A stretch of DNA of 51,371 nucleotides from Spirochaetaceae bacterium bin103. Its GTDB lineage: Bacteria; Spirochaetota; Spirochaetia; SZUA-6; Bin103. The first letter of the stretch is position 1, and each line of letters opens with the position of its first letter. This document shows positions 37,506 to 46,849 of this stretch, piece by piece. The position numbers and the translations under genes were made by a program. Under the pieces are notes generated by a model. The model did no database searches and was not told the DNA's origin. It saw nothing but the letters and a program-made list of their open reading frames with translations. The stretch spans positions 1 to 51,371 of the forward strand of contig MPNH01000039.1 of the NCBI GenBank assembly GCA_002238925.1, in the 5' to 3' direction.

Positions 37506-38255
37506 TTACCTCCCCTGAGCCGTCTCGGCTCGTACCCTTCTGATGTAGGGCCCGTAGATGTTGAGTTTTTCTTCGAGCAGATCGGTCACGCCGCGCCCGG
37601 TCATGCTGGCGCCGCTGATGCCGTCCACCGCGTAGGTGTGGTCGTCCGGGTTGGAGTACACGTCGCCTACCTTGCCCTTGACCACCTCGATCGAGCGCAA
37701 CTCGCCGCCCTCGAAGATCTTCTTGCCGACGAAGTTGTCCTGGAACCAGGCCTGCTCGATTTCAGCGCCGAGACCGGCGGTTTCGCCGTGCTTGTAGAAG
37801 GTGATGCCCTGCACCGTGTCCAGATCGTCGGACAGGGCCAGATAGCCGTACAGGGTCGACCACAGCCCCTTGCCGAACACCGGAATGGCATACACGCTCG
37901 CGCGCCCGCCCTCGGTAACCACGAACACCGGCAGCCGCCACGCGTCCGGATCCGGATTCTCCAGCTCTTCCTCCAGATCCACTCCCTCCGCGGTGCTGTC
38001 CCCGATCACCTTGCCTTCGTGATCCACCAGGAAGCTCTCCACCGAGTCTTCGTAGATGCTGTTCAGTTCGTCCGCGCCCAGGTCGTTGTCGCGCTCCACC
38101 AGGCCTACCGCCAGCAAGATGTTGGTGCGCATGTTGAGCGTCTCGTTGGCCTGCTGCGGCTCGCGCAGCGAGGTGGCGGCGAAGGAGAGCACGAAGCCCC
38201 AGAACACCGTGATGATCAGGACGAACACCACCGAATAGACTTTGCTGCGATTCAC
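37506..38255 (-). CDS. nqrC: Na+-translocating NADH:quinone reductase subunit C
   Basis: Single N-terminal membrane helix (5-27) and a periplasmic FMN domain, 249 aa. The covalent FMN site is the threonine in SGASMTGRGV (Thr219). GKGLWSTLYGYLAL and GETAGLGAEIEQAWF are typical. Starts 6 bp after nqrB. Confidence 0.96.
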   Translation of the reverse strand: MNRSKVYSVVFVLIITVFWGFVLSFAATSLREPQQANETLNMRTNILLAVGLVERDNDLGADELNSIYEDSVESFLVDHEGKVIGDSTAEGVDLEEELENPDPDAWRLPVFVVTEGGRASVYAIPVFGKGLWSTLYGYLALSDDLDTVQGITFYKHGETAGLGAEIEQAWFQDNFVGKKIFEGGELRSIEVVKGKVGDVYSNPDDHTYAVDGISGASMTGRGVTDLLEEKLNIYGPYIRRVRAETAQGR

Positions 38256-38261
38256 CGTTCG

Positions 38262-39455
38262 TTACTCCGTGACGCGGGCGTCGGCGGTGGCCGGCACCGT
38301 GGCGCGAGCGAGGCGCTTCTTGACGTTCGAACGCACCACGAAATGGTCGATCAGCGGCGCGAACATGTTCATGAACAGGATAGCGAGCATCACCCCTTCC
38401 GGAAACGCCGGGTTCAGTATTCGCACCAGGATCGACAGCACCCCGCACAGGAAGCCGTAGATCAGCTTGCCGGTGTCGGTGGCGGCCGCGGATACCGGAT
38501 CGGTGGCCATGTAGGCCAGGCCGAAGGCGAACCCTCCCAACGTCAAGTGATAGTGTATCGGAAGCGCCAGGAAGTGGCCGGGATGGGGGGCGGCGAGATT
38601 CAGGATGCCGGCCATTACCACGCCGCCGGCGAGCATCGACAGCATGATGCGCCAACTGCCCACCCCGGTGATCAGCAGCAACCCGATGCCAAGCAGGATC
38701 GCCAGCGTCGAGGTTTCGCCGATGCTGCCGGGGATCAACCCGATGAACGAGTTGAACCAGGTCACGCCCTGCGCGGCAAGCACGTCGACGATCGGCGCTT
38801 CGGCGCCCTCGGCGACGATCGCCAGCGGCGATGCGGACGCGTAGCCGTCCAGCGCCACCCATACCCGGTCGCCGGAGATCTGCGCCGGGTAGGCGAAAAA
38901 CAGGAACGCGCGCACCACCAGCGCCGGGTTGAAGATGTTCATGCCGGTGCCGCCGAAGATCTCCTTGCCGATGATCACGCCAAAGGTGGTGGCCACGGCG
39001 AGCTGCCACAGCGGGATGCTCGGCGGCACGATCAGCGCCACCAGGAACCCGGAGACCAGGAACCCCTCGCTGACCTCGTGGCGGCGAATCACCGCGAACA
39101 GGAACTCCCAGCCCAGCCCCACCGCGTAGGTGACGATCAGGATCGGCAGGAAGCGGATCAGGCCCTGCACCACCGCCGGCCCGAAAGCGGGTTCCACCCC
39201 CATCGCCAGCAGGCGCTGGAAGCCGATGTTGAAGACGCCCACCAGCGTGCACGGGATGAGGGCGAAAATCACCGTCACCATCATCCGCTTGGAGTCGAAG
39301 TCGTCGCGGATGTGGGCGCCGGCGTGGGTGCGGTTCGGCAATACGAACGCCAGCGTCGCGAACGCATCGTACGCCGGGTACATCTTCTCCAGCTTGCCGC
39401 CCTTTTCGAACAGCGGTTCGACCCGCTCCAATAGCCCTTTCAGCAACTGCTGCAC
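38262..39455 (-). CDS. nqrB: Na+-translocating NADH:quinone reductase subunit B
   Basis: Main membrane subunit, with covalent FMN and the quinone/sodium site. It has 397 aa and about ten helices. The FMN-bearing threonine lies in GETSTLAILLG (Thr250). GKEIFGGTGMNIFNPALV is the conserved loop. It follows nqrA by 36 bp. Confidence 0.97.
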   Translation of the reverse strand: MQQLLKGLLERVEPLFEKGGKLEKMYPAYDAFATLAFVLPNRTHAGAHIRDDFDSKRMMVTVIFALIPCTLVGVFNIGFQRLLAMGVEPAFGPAVVQGLIRFLPILIVTYAVGLGWEFLFAVIRRHEVSEGFLVSGFLVALIVPPSIPLWQLAVATTFGVIIGKEIFGGTGMNIFNPALVVRAFLFFAYPAQISGDRVWVALDGYASASPLAIVAEGAEAPIVDVLAAQGVTWFNSFIGLIPGSIGETSTLAILLGIGLLLITGVGSWRIMLSMLAGGVVMAGILNLAAPHPGHFLALPIHYHLTLGGFAFGLAYMATDPVSAAATDTGKLIYGFLCGVLSILVRILNPAFPEGVMLAILFMNMFAPLIDHFVVRSNVKKRLARATVPATADARVTE

Positions 39456-39491
39456 GTCTGTCCTGCTCCTCCGGCGCCGATCGTCCGTCGC

Positions 39492-40838
39492 CTACGTCTC
39501 GCGCTCGATGAAGTCGAGGCCGCGCCGGGTAATCTGTTGCCACTCGATCTTGGACGGACAGATGTATTCGCACAGGGCAACATCTTCCTCCGCGATCTCG
39601 TGGATGCCGAGCCCCTCCATCTCCGGGATGTCCTCGGCCATGATGCTTTTCATCAGGAATTCCGGGTGCACGTCCATCGGCAGCACCTCGCGGTAGATGC
39701 CGGTGGCGATGAACGCGCGCTCGCCGCCGTGCAGGCCGGTATGCTTGCGCACCGGGCGCGACCGGGCCAACCAGGAGGACAGGAAGGTGCGCGAGCGGCT
39801 GCCCGCCTTGAACCCCGGCAGCGCCCAGCCGAGCAGCTCCGGCTCCACCACCTCCGGCAGCAGGGTGAGCGTGCTGTCAAAAAAGCCGAGGAACCCGGCC
39901 GGGCTGATCTGGCGCCCGGTAAGCGGATTGCCGGAGATGTAGCGGATCTGATCGTCGGCCAAGTCCCCGGTAAGCACGTCGATCCGCGCGCCGTGCACGG
40001 TACGCAGGTAGCGCGGCTCGGGAGCCGCCGAGCCGGCCACCGCCACGGTCACGCTCGGGTCCAGGGCGCCGGTCGCGAACAGGGCGCCAACCATCAACAC
40101 GCCCTTCAGGCAACAGGTCCATACCACGTCGCCCCGCCCGCTGATCGGCGCCAGGTGATGGATGTGGACGCCGACGTTGCCGGATGGATGCGGCCCGACG
40201 AAGGTGTTTACCTGCACGTTGCCGATGGCCGACAGGTCGGGCAGCGGCGGGGTGTCGGGGCCGACGCAGACGTACACGGTGCCCGGCGTCAGGGCGGCCA
40301 GCGCGGCGATGCCGGCGGCGAAGTGGTCCTCGCGGCCGGCGAGCAGCATCTCGGAGCGCGCCGCCAGCGGGGCGGTTTCGTTTACGGCAACGAAGATGTC
40401 GCGCGGGGTGGCGGTCGGGTCGGCCAGCCGGGCCAACGGGCGCTGCACGAAGAACGGGAACAGCCCCGAACGCAGCAGCGCGGCGAGCACGGCCTCCCGG
40501 CCGGCGGACGGGTCGGGCACCTTGAAGGCGTCAACGCCGCTGCCGCCGTCGAGGCGGATAATCACTTCCTCAATGGCGCGGCGGGCGCCGCGGTTGACGT
40601 TTACCACCATGCCGCTCACCGGCGAAGTGAACAGCAGGTCGGTGTGCGTCTTGTCATGGAACAGCGGCGTGCCGACCTTGACGGCCGCGCCCTCTTCGAT
40701 GTCGAGCCGGGCGATCAGGCCGTGGAAATCGCTCGGTTTGATGGCCACGGTCGCCGGCGCCGGTGCATCCTCGATCGCGGCGGCGGCGTCCCCCTCAAGG
40801 GGAATGTCGTATCCCCGTTTGAGCTTGATGGTTGCCAT
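39492..40838 (-). CDS. nqrA: Na+-translocating NADH:quinone reductase subunit A
   Basis: Cytoplasmic subunit of the pump, 448 aa. Family features include IKLKRGYDIPLEG at the start, TPLFHDKTHTDLLFTSPVSG, NVGVHIHHLAPI, and the closing PSKIEWQQITRRGLDFIERE. First gene of the nqr operon; GAGAGGAG precedes the ATG by 3-4 nt. Its 5' region contains strong inverted repeats. Confidence 0.97.
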   Translation of the reverse strand: MATIKLKRGYDIPLEGDAAAAIEDAPAPATVAIKPSDFHGLIARLDIEEGAAVKVGTPLFHDKTHTDLLFTSPVSGMVVNVNRGARRAIEEVIIRLDGGSGVDAFKVPDPSAGREAVLAALLRSGLFPFFVQRPLARLADPTATPRDIFVAVNETAPLAARSEMLLAGREDHFAAGIAALAALTPGTVYVCVGPDTPPLPDLSAIGNVQVNTFVGPHPSGNVGVHIHHLAPISGRGDVVWTCCLKGVLMVGALFATGALDPSVTVAVAGSAAPEPRYLRTVHGARIDVLTGDLADDQIRYISGNPLTGRQISPAGFLGFFDSTLTLLPEVVEPELLGWALPGFKAGSRSRTFLSSWLARSRPVRKHTGLHGGERAFIATGIYREVLPMDVHPEFLMKSIMAEDIPEMEGLGIHEIAEEDVALCEYICPSKIEWQQITRRGLDFIERET

Positions 40839-40859
40839 TCACTCCTCTCTGCGCCAGCG

Positions 40860-40892
40860 GCATGCCGGGACCGCCGGCCCCGGACGGCATGC
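40860..40892. repeat. Inverted repeat in the nqrA leader
   Basis: GCATGCCG (40860-40867) and CGGCATGC (40885-40892) are perfect 8-bp arms around a GC-rich core, 22 bp upstream of nqrA. A nearby 12-bp palindrome GGCATATATGCC (40901-40912) contains a TATATG box. The direct repeat GCCAGCGGCAT (40853 and 40895) joins the two. Confidence 0.6.
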
Positions 40893-40912
40893 GAGCCAGC
40901 GGCATATATGCC

Positions 40913-41460
40913 ATTCGCGGTAAGGTTCTCGCTGATACCTGTTAATCACGAGGTTCACATCAGGTGATCGACGTTCGCTGAGGTTGGCGGCAGTCGCACA
41001 CGGACGACCCGCGCGGCGCGGCCCGCCAGCCCCGCTAATATATAGGGAATAATTCCGCCGAGTGCAACCGTAGACGACGCAGACGCCCACGCCTTTCTCC
41101 ACGCCGATTCCCGCGGCGCGCCGGTGACCGGTAAACGGCTCGGCGCGCACGGGTGACGCGCTCTTCCGCCAACCTTGCAGTCAACGTGCGTCGTCGCCGC
41201 TCATTGGCCCCCGGGTCCGCTCGTGCGTGCGACGCGTTGCCGATGCTCGGACCGTCGTGAGCCAACAGCGCACGGCATGTGGCATGCCGCGGTTGACGGA
41301 GCATTACATGTACGAGAAGATCTCCTGGTTGCGACATAATTACGTTTGGTGTAACAGCGTACCGGGAGGCCATCCCACGCAGCCAACGGGCGGCATGACG
41401 GTACCGGCGGAGGTTTCCGATGCGTTCCCGACTTGCGAAGAAGCCGTGCCACGAGGCGTA
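40913..41460. other. Non-coding stretch between nqrA and the FN3 lipoprotein
   Basis: About 550 bp with no gene I can support. It includes AT-richer patches (CTAATATATAGG near 41034; 41300-41350) that may hold promoters for the divergent genes. An in-frame extension of the lipoprotein gene to 41227 is open but looks unlike protein and lacks a ribosome site. Confidence 0.5.
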
Positions 41461-42993
41461 GTGCGGCACAGCCCGCGCGCCGCGCGGGCCTGGATTCTGG
41501 TCGTGCTCACCTGTACCGGCCTGCTGCTCGGCGCATGCGGCGGCATGGTAGGGAAGCAATCCCGCGCCGTCGGCTCCGAACCGCCGCCGGCGCCAGACCC
41601 GAAGGCGGTCGATCCGCCACTGGCAGAGGTGGCAGCGCCCGGTCCGACCGCCGTCACAGTCACCTGGAACAAGCCCGACACCGATCTCGTCGTTACCGGT
41701 TATGTGCTGAACTGGCGCGCGCATTCCGATTCGAGCTGGTCCGAGGAGCGCACCGCGGGTACCGCCGTCTTGTTCACCATCACAGGTCTGGAACCGGGCA
41801 CGGAGTATGTCGTGCGGGTGCGTGCCGTGTTCGCGACCGGCGATGGTGCATGGTCGGCGGCCGTCCGCGTGAGGACCCTGGCGGCAACCGACCCGCAGAC
41901 GGTGGCTCCACCATCGGTAGCGCCAGGTACGCCGGGTCCGACCACCGTCACGGTCACCTGGAGCGAACCCGACACCGACTTGACCATATCCGGCTACAAA
42001 CTGCGCTGGCGTCCAAGCCACCGGACGGAATGGATCGAGCAGCGCGACATTGCGAGTACCGACACATCCGTCGACATCTCCGGCCTGGAACCGGGCACGG
42101 AGTACGAGGTGCAGTTGCGTGCGACATTCACCACCGGCGACGGCGCGTGGTCGCCTTCGATCATGGCGACGACCGGGACGGATCAAGCGGCTACCCCACG
42201 CGCCGAGCCGAGCCTCAAGATCTACTGGGTGGAAAGCGGCGGCAAGGTGATCAAGCGGGCCGGCGTGGATGGGAGCAACGTCGAAACGCTCCTAAGTTCT
42301 GCGACGTACGCCCCGCTGAACGCTCCCGAAGGAATTGCACTTGACCTGACCGCAGGCAAGATGTACTGGACCGACAACGGCTCCAATACCGTTAGCCGCG
42401 CCGACCTGGATGGGGGCAATCCCGAGACCCTGGTGACGGATAACGTGCACGGTCCCTCGGGAATCGCACTCGACGTGTCGGCCGGCAAGGTGTACTGGAC
42501 CGAAATCGGTACCGGCACCATCAGGCGCGCCAACCTGGATGGCAGCGGACGTCAGTGGGTCGGCATCCGCCCCAACGATCCATCCGGGATAGCGGTCGAT
42601 GCGGTGTCCGGGAAAAAATACTGGGCCGACAATTCGCTCGATCGCATCCGGGTCTCGAATCTGGACGGCACCTACGCATCGACCCTGGTGTCGGACGTTG
42701 CCAGCCCTCACGGCATCGCGCTCGATGCCGCCGACGGAAAGATCTACTGGACGGAAACCGGAGACGGAGGCAACGTCGCAAGCGCAAACCTGAGCAATCC
42801 GGTCCGCACCGAAGTATTCAATGGTACCAACCGCAACCCCCGTGGCATCGCGGTGGATTCCGACAACGGCAAGGTGTACTGGGTGGACTTCGACCACGAC
42901 ACCATCGAGCGTGCGGATGTCGGCGGGCAGAACCACGAGGTGATCATCGATTCCGGCCTCGACGGGCCGCGGGATATCGCACTCGGTCAATAG
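41461..42993 (+). CDS. Lipoprotein with two fibronectin type III domains and a YWTD beta-propeller
   Basis: About 510 aa. The start GTG 41461 gives RHSPRAARAWILVVL, then TCTGLLLGAC, a good lipoprotein signal; longer in-frame starts to 41227 lack one. Two FN3 domains follow (GPTAVTVTWNKPDTD...LEPGTEYVVRVRAVF and GPTTVTVTWSEPDTD...LEPGTEYEVQLRATF). Six LDL-receptor class B-like blades come next (KIYWVE, KMYWTD, KVYWTE, KKYWAD, KIYWTE, KVYWVD), enough for a complete six-bladed propeller. It is probably surface-exposed and protein- or glycan-binding. The eukaryote-like architecture suggests host or community interaction, but that is inference. Confidence 0.88.
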   Translation: MRHSPRAARAWILVVLTCTGLLLGACGGMVGKQSRAVGSEPPPAPDPKAVDPPLAEVAAPGPTAVTVTWNKPDTDLVVTGYVLNWRAHSDSSWSEERTAGTAVLFTITGLEPGTEYVVRVRAVFATGDGAWSAAVRVRTLAATDPQTVAPPSVAPGTPGPTTVTVTWSEPDTDLTISGYKLRWRPSHRTEWIEQRDIASTDTSVDISGLEPGTEYEVQLRATFTTGDGAWSPSIMATTGTDQAATPRAEPSLKIYWVESGGKVIKRAGVDGSNVETLLSSATYAPLNAPEGIALDLTAGKMYWTDNGSNTVSRADLDGGNPETLVTDNVHGPSGIALDVSAGKVYWTEIGTGTIRRANLDGSGRQWVGIRPNDPSGIAVDAVSGKKYWADNSLDRIRVSNLDGTYASTLVSDVASPHGIALDAADGKIYWTETGDGGNVASANLSNPVRTEVFNGTNRNPRGIAVDSDNGKVYWVDFDHDTIERADVGGQNHEVIIDSGLDGPRDIALGQ

Positions 42994-43026
42994 TGCGCGG
43001 CGGCACGCTCCCGGGACCGTTTGGAT

Positions 43027-44004
43027 TCAAGAGGCGGTAGTGGCGCTGCCGGGGGGCACGGCGGGTACGGCGTCGTCGATCTCTTCCGCCGTCGGCATCG
43101 ACGGCTGCGCGCCCGGCCGCTGCACCGCAAGTGCCGCCGCGGCGGTGGCGCGGTGCAGAGCGTCGGCCGTCGCGGCGCCGGCTGCGATGGTCGCCGCAAA
43201 CACGCCGCAGAAACAATCGCCGGCGCCGACGGTGTCGACCGCGGCGACCGGCAACGCGGGCTGGCGATGCAGGACCACGCCGCCGGTGCCGGCGCGATGC
43301 GCCCACAGGCAGCCGTCGGCACCCATGGTGACGATCACGTTGCGCAGGACCGCGCCGGGTACGGACATGAGTCCGGCGACGCGCGCGGCAACCGCTCCGA
43401 CGTCGACCGCGGCCGGGCCGCCGTCCAGGGCGGCCAGTTCCACCTCGTTCACCAGAATGAACTCGGCCGCCGCGAGCGCATCGGCGGGTGGAGCGCCGGG
43501 CAGCGCCGGGGCGAGGTTCCATACGACGCGGGCTCCCGCGTCGTGCCAGCGGCGCGCGCAGGCGAACGTGGTGTCGGAGGCAATTTCGTTCTGCAGCAGA
43601 AGGACAGCCGGCCCGGACGGCGGCGGCGGTACCTGCTTGGCCACAAACTCCACGTTGGCCCCCGGCACCACGACGATCTGGTTTTCGCCGCCGGCCTCGA
43701 CGAAGATCAATGCCACTCCCGAGGCATGGTCCGGCAGCGTCAGGAGGCCGTCGACTGCTATCCCCGCCTGCCGCAGGGCGGCGCGCCCGGCCTGCCCGAA
43801 GGCATCTTCGCCGACCGCGCCGTGCAACGAGACCGCGGCGCCGGCGCGGGCGGCGGCCACCGCCTGGTTGGCTCCCTTGCCGCCGCCGAACTGGGAGAAC
43901 CGCCGGCCCATCAACGTCTCGCCACGCCCCGGCAGTCGTTCCATGTATGCCACCAGGTCGGTATTGACGGAGCCGACCACGAACACCGCCGCCTGGTCAG
44001 CCAT
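43027..44004 (-). CDS. rbsK: Ribokinase
   Basis: PfkB-family sugar kinase, 325 aa. Signature 1 is GGGKGANQAVAAARAG (about 40-55) and signature 2 is DTVGAGDCFCGVF with the catalytic Asp. The N-terminal GSVNTDLVAYMERLPGRGET is ribokinase-like. It overlaps the cysE stop by 8 nt (ATGGCTGA), so it is translated with cysE although no metabolic link is obvious. No ribose transporter is adjacent. Confidence 0.9.
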   Translation of the reverse strand: MADQAAVFVVGSVNTDLVAYMERLPGRGETLMGRRFSQFGGGKGANQAVAAARAGAAVSLHGAVGEDAFGQAGRAALRQAGIAVDGLLTLPDHASGVALIFVEAGGENQIVVVPGANVEFVAKQVPPPPSGPAVLLLQNEIASDTTFACARRWHDAGARVVWNLAPALPGAPPADALAAAEFILVNEVELAALDGGPAAVDVGAVAARVAGLMSVPGAVLRNVIVTMGADGCLWAHRAGTGGVVLHRQPALPVAAVDTVGAGDCFCGVFAATIAAGAATADALHRATAAAALAVQRPGAQPSMPTAEEIDDAVPAVPPGSATTAS

Positions 44005-44944
44005 CGGTAGCCGGCGCCTCCACCCGCAAGTCGCCCGATTCGCCGTGGTAGCGGGTCACGATCGCGCCGGGGTCGACATCGCGCGTGACCCAGGCGTTGG
44101 CGCCGATAATCGACCCTCTGCCGAGGCGGGTGCGGCCGAGAATCGTGGCCCCCGAGTAAATGATCACGTCGTCCTCCACGATCGGATGGCGCGGTACGCC
44201 CTTGATCGGCTGGCCGTGCGCGTCGAGCGGAAAGCTCTTGGCGCCCAGGGTGGCGCCCTGGTAGACACGCACGTTGCGCCCGATCTCGCAGGTCTCGCCG
44301 ATTACCACGCCGGTGCCGTGGTCGATAAAAAAGCTCTCGCCGATGGTGGCGCCGGGATGGATGTCGATGCCGGTAAGGCTATGCGAATGCTCGCTCATGA
44401 TGCGCGGAATAAGCGGGATGTGCAGCAGGTAGAGTTCGTGGGCGATGCGGTGCTGAATGATTGCCTGCACGCCGGGGTAGCTGAAGATGATCTCGTCGCG
44501 GCTCATCGCCGCCGGGTCGCCGGCGTAGGCCGCCTCCACGTCCAGCAGCACCAGCCGCTGCAGCTCCGGCAGGCGGGTCAGCAGGTGGCGGGTTGCCGCC
44601 GCGGCGCGCGCCTCGTTCTGGTCGCGCAGCTGCTCCGGGGCGCCCTCCTCCCCCCAGTGCGCGAATACCAGGCCGCGCAGAATCTGCTCCTGCAGGTGGC
44701 GCAGCTTCTCCTCCAGGATCGAGCCGACGTGGAAGCTGAGCCCTTCGGTCATCTGCACCAGGCCGAAGTAGCCGGGAAACAGGGCGGAGCGAAGGCCCTC
44801 CAGCACGTCGATGAGCGCCGCGCGCGAGGGCGGCTCGAAGCCCACCCCGGCTGCCTGCCGCGCCGCCACCATCGGGTTGGCGCACAACTGGTCCACCACC
44901 TCCCCGATGGAGCCCCCTGCGCACCCCGCCTTACCAATCAACAT
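43997..44944 (-). CDS. cysE: Serine O-acetyltransferase
   Basis: Acetylates serine for cysteine synthesis. It has about 315 aa, with the long N-terminal helical region of the EpsC/plant-like type. The hexapeptide beta-helix begins with GIDIHPGATIGESFFIDHGTGVVIGE, holding the catalytic Asp-His pair, and continues with VRVYQGATLGAKSF and HPIVEDDVIIYSGATILG. ATG 44944 is chosen. A TTGACC-17-TACAAC promoter ends 7 nt before it, so the message is probably leaderless; the frame upstream (to 45037) runs through the SRPBCC gene end and is not credible. Confidence 0.92.
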   Translation of the reverse strand: MLIGKAGCAGGSIGEVVDQLCANPMVAARQAAGVGFEPPSRAALIDVLEGLRSALFPGYFGLVQMTEGLSFHVGSILEEKLRHLQEQILRGLVFAHWGEEGAPEQLRDQNEARAAAATRHLLTRLPELQRLVLLDVEAAYAGDPAAMSRDEIIFSYPGVQAIIQHRIAHELYLLHIPLIPRIMSEHSHSLTGIDIHPGATIGESFFIDHGTGVVIGETCEIGRNVRVYQGATLGAKSFPLDAHGQPIKGVPRHPIVEDDVIIYSGATILGRTRLGRGSIIGANAWVTRDVDPGAIVTRYHGESGDLRVEAPATDG

Positions 44945-44951
44945 GCAGCCT

Positions 44952-44980
44952 GTTGTAGACAAGCCCCCGCCTCCGGTCAA
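44952..44980 (-). promoter_or_regulatory. Putative sigma-70 promoter of cysE-rbsK (leaderless)
   Basis: TTGACC (44980-44975), 17 nt, TACAAC (44957-44952), then 7 nt to the cysE ATG. Confidence 0.55.
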
Positions 44981-45546
44981 CCCGCCCTCCCTTGAGGTCG
45001 GAAACGAGCATTGAGTACCTGCTGGTATGCCTTGCACAGCTCGTCATGGTCTGACGGGTCTGACGAAACCCTGCGGCCGGTGAGGTGGTCTTCCAGCGCG
45101 TCGACGAAGGCGTGGTAGCCGGCGGCGACGCCGCTCCAGTGGGTTCCGGGTCCACCAGGCTGATACCGCCGATGCGGCGGCTCGTCCTTCCACCGGTTCG
45201 CATCCACGCCATCACCCATTCGGTCTGCAAGCGCAAAGGAATGCACACCGTCGCCGGCCTCCATCTCGAGTCGAAGAAACGCTCCGCTGTCGCCATCCAC
45301 GTCAAACCGTACGTGGTGGAACGGTCTGAGTTCCGCTACGGTGCCTTCCCAGCCGCCCTCGAACGAGAACCGCCCATGCAACGCGATCTCGTACCTGGTC
45401 GGCATGAACCAGCGGCTCAGTCCGTCCCTGGTGGCTATCGCATCCCAGAGACGCTCGGGCTGCGCCGCGATGCGACGCTCCCAGATCATCTTGTTGTCGC
45501 TGAGAAACCTGCCGACGTTGGCGATTCCGCGCATCACGGCCCCCAT
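44977..45546 (-). CDS. SRPBCC / AHSA1-like domain protein
   Basis: 189 aa. The first 140 residues look like a START/AHSA1 (activator of Hsp90 ATPase-like) fold: MIWERRIAAQPERLWDAIATRDGLSRWF, then the beta strands GRFSFEGGWEGTVAELRPFHHVRF and a C-terminal helix THWSGVAAGYHAFVDALEDHL. Such proteins bind hydrophobic ligands; the ligand is unknown. The start could also be ATG 45534. Upstream of cysE by 32 bp. Confidence 0.75.
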   Translation of the reverse strand: MGAVMRGIANVGRFLSDNKMIWERRIAAQPERLWDAIATRDGLSRWFMPTRYEIALHGRFSFEGGWEGTVAELRPFHHVRFDVDGDSGAFLRLEMEAGDGVHSFALADRMGDGVDANRWKDEPPHRRYQPGGPGTHWSGVAAGYHAFVDALEDHLTGRRVSSDPSDHDELCKAYQQVLNARFRPQGRAG

Positions 45547-45674
45547 CCCCGTTCGGCCAGCAGCAGCCGGAACGGCTCCGCTCCGGAGTCGCCCGGCATG
45601 ACGTTACCCCGGTAAGCAACGCCACCACGCGGCCTGCGCTCCCGCGCTCCCACCTTGACCGGCATCGGCGTCGG

Positions 45675-46691
45675 TTACGGGAGCGGGATACGGGCGGCTA
45701 CGCGGTTCAGGAAGTGCTCGGCCATCAGCTCGATGCCGTCGGCGTCGGGGTGGCACTGGTCCTCGGCGTACCGCGCGATCTCGTCCAGGCTGAACAGTTC
45801 GAGGCCGTCGAAATGGTACAGGTTGGCGTCGCCGCGGCCTGCCAAGCGGGCGTAGGCGTCGGCGATGTCCTCGCGCATGCCGCCGATCGTGTAACCCACC
45901 AGGTTGGGCGTGGTCTCGTGCGGCGGGTAGCCGATCGGGGAAATCAGCGCCAGCGGGGTGTCGGGGTGGCGTTCGCGGATGATCTGCACCAAGCCGATCA
46001 CGGCCGCCTTGAAGGTGCGCGCCGACAGCGCGCCGTTGTTGATGCAGTTGATGCCCAGCTTGAGCGAGATGAAGTCCGCCGGCAGGTCGCGGATGGTGAT
46101 GCCGAGCATCGGCTCCAGGCAGCAGTTGCCGCCGAACCCGAGCGAGGTAAGGTGCCACCCGCGCCGCCGGGCCACGATCGCCGGCCAGGTGCGCGCCGGG
46201 CTGTGCGCGCGGCGGCAGTGGGTGAGCGAGCTGCCGTAGGTGACCCACCGCGGCCGCGGGTCGGGAGCGGGCTCGCAGGAACAGCCGGGACTCACCGCCA
46301 GGCCGGTAACCTCGATCGGGCTGGTATGCGGCAGCCACACTTCCACCACCTTGGCGGCGGCCGGCAACCCGCTGAAGTTGGCGCTCCTCGCACCGGGTGC
46401 GACCTGCACGCTGGCGGCCAACTCACCGTCGAGCGTCACGTCGAGGCTGTGGCCCTCCCCCATCGGCTCGCCCCGCAACGGCCGGAACCCAATGCCGATC
46501 TCCGGGGCATCGGTTGCCAGGCGCAGCCGGACCCCGCTGCTCTCCATCGCCCGGCCAACCAGCGAGTCGCCGGGCGCCGGGTACAGTTCAAGCTGGTCGT
46601 CGGGCAGCCGCCAGGGCCGCAGCGCCCCGTCGAGCCGCTCCACGGACAGCGCGCCGAAAAAAGAGGTCTCGTGCAGGATGACCGGTTGCAT
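45675..46691 (-). CDS. SGNH/GDSL-family hydrolase
   Basis: 338 aa with no signal peptide. An N-terminal beta-rich domain (about 1-140) precedes an SGNH esterase domain. Block I Ser is in YGSSLTHC, block II Gly in LGFGGNCC, block III Asn in KLGINCINNG, and block V Asp/His in DQCHPDADGIELM. It is likely a carbohydrate or lipid esterase. It is divergent from oppA, 158 bp apart. Confidence 0.82.
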   Translation of the reverse strand: MQPVILHETSFFGALSVERLDGALRPWRLPDDQLELYPAPGDSLVGRAMESSGVRLRLATDAPEIGIGFRPLRGEPMGEGHSLDVTLDGELAASVQVAPGARSANFSGLPAAAKVVEVWLPHTSPIEVTGLAVSPGCSCEPAPDPRPRWVTYGSSLTHCRRAHSPARTWPAIVARRRGWHLTSLGFGGNCCLEPMLGITIRDLPADFISLKLGINCINNGALSARTFKAAVIGLVQIIRERHPDTPLALISPIGYPPHETTPNLVGYTIGGMREDIADAYARLAGRGDANLYHFDGLELFSLDEIARYAEDQCHPDADGIELMAEHFLNRVAARIPLP

Positions 46692-46767
46692 GCCGGCAGG
46701 CTACCACGTCCGCGCCGTGGCGCACTGCCGCTAGCAAGGAACGCGGCGCAACACCGCAACTATCGGT

Positions 46768-46798
46768 TTGACGCGTGTGTGCGGGCACGGTGCATAAT
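46768..46798 (+). promoter_or_regulatory. Possible promoter of the opp operon
   Basis: TTGACG (46768-46773), 19 nt, CATAAT (46793-46798) preceded by TG. The spacing is long. The leader would be about 45 nt with a strong GAGGAGG. Confidence 0.4.
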
Positions 46799-46849
46799 AC
46801 GGTAGAGATGTACGGCAGGTACCAAGAGAATCTGCCGAGGAGGACCATA

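Noticed and set aside
40860..40892. nqrA leader hairpin as a known riboswitch
   Set aside because: It is too short and matches no riboswitch core that I know.
41227..41460. N-terminal extension of the FN3 lipoprotein
   Set aside because: It would put the lipobox about 100 residues in, and the composition is not protein-like.
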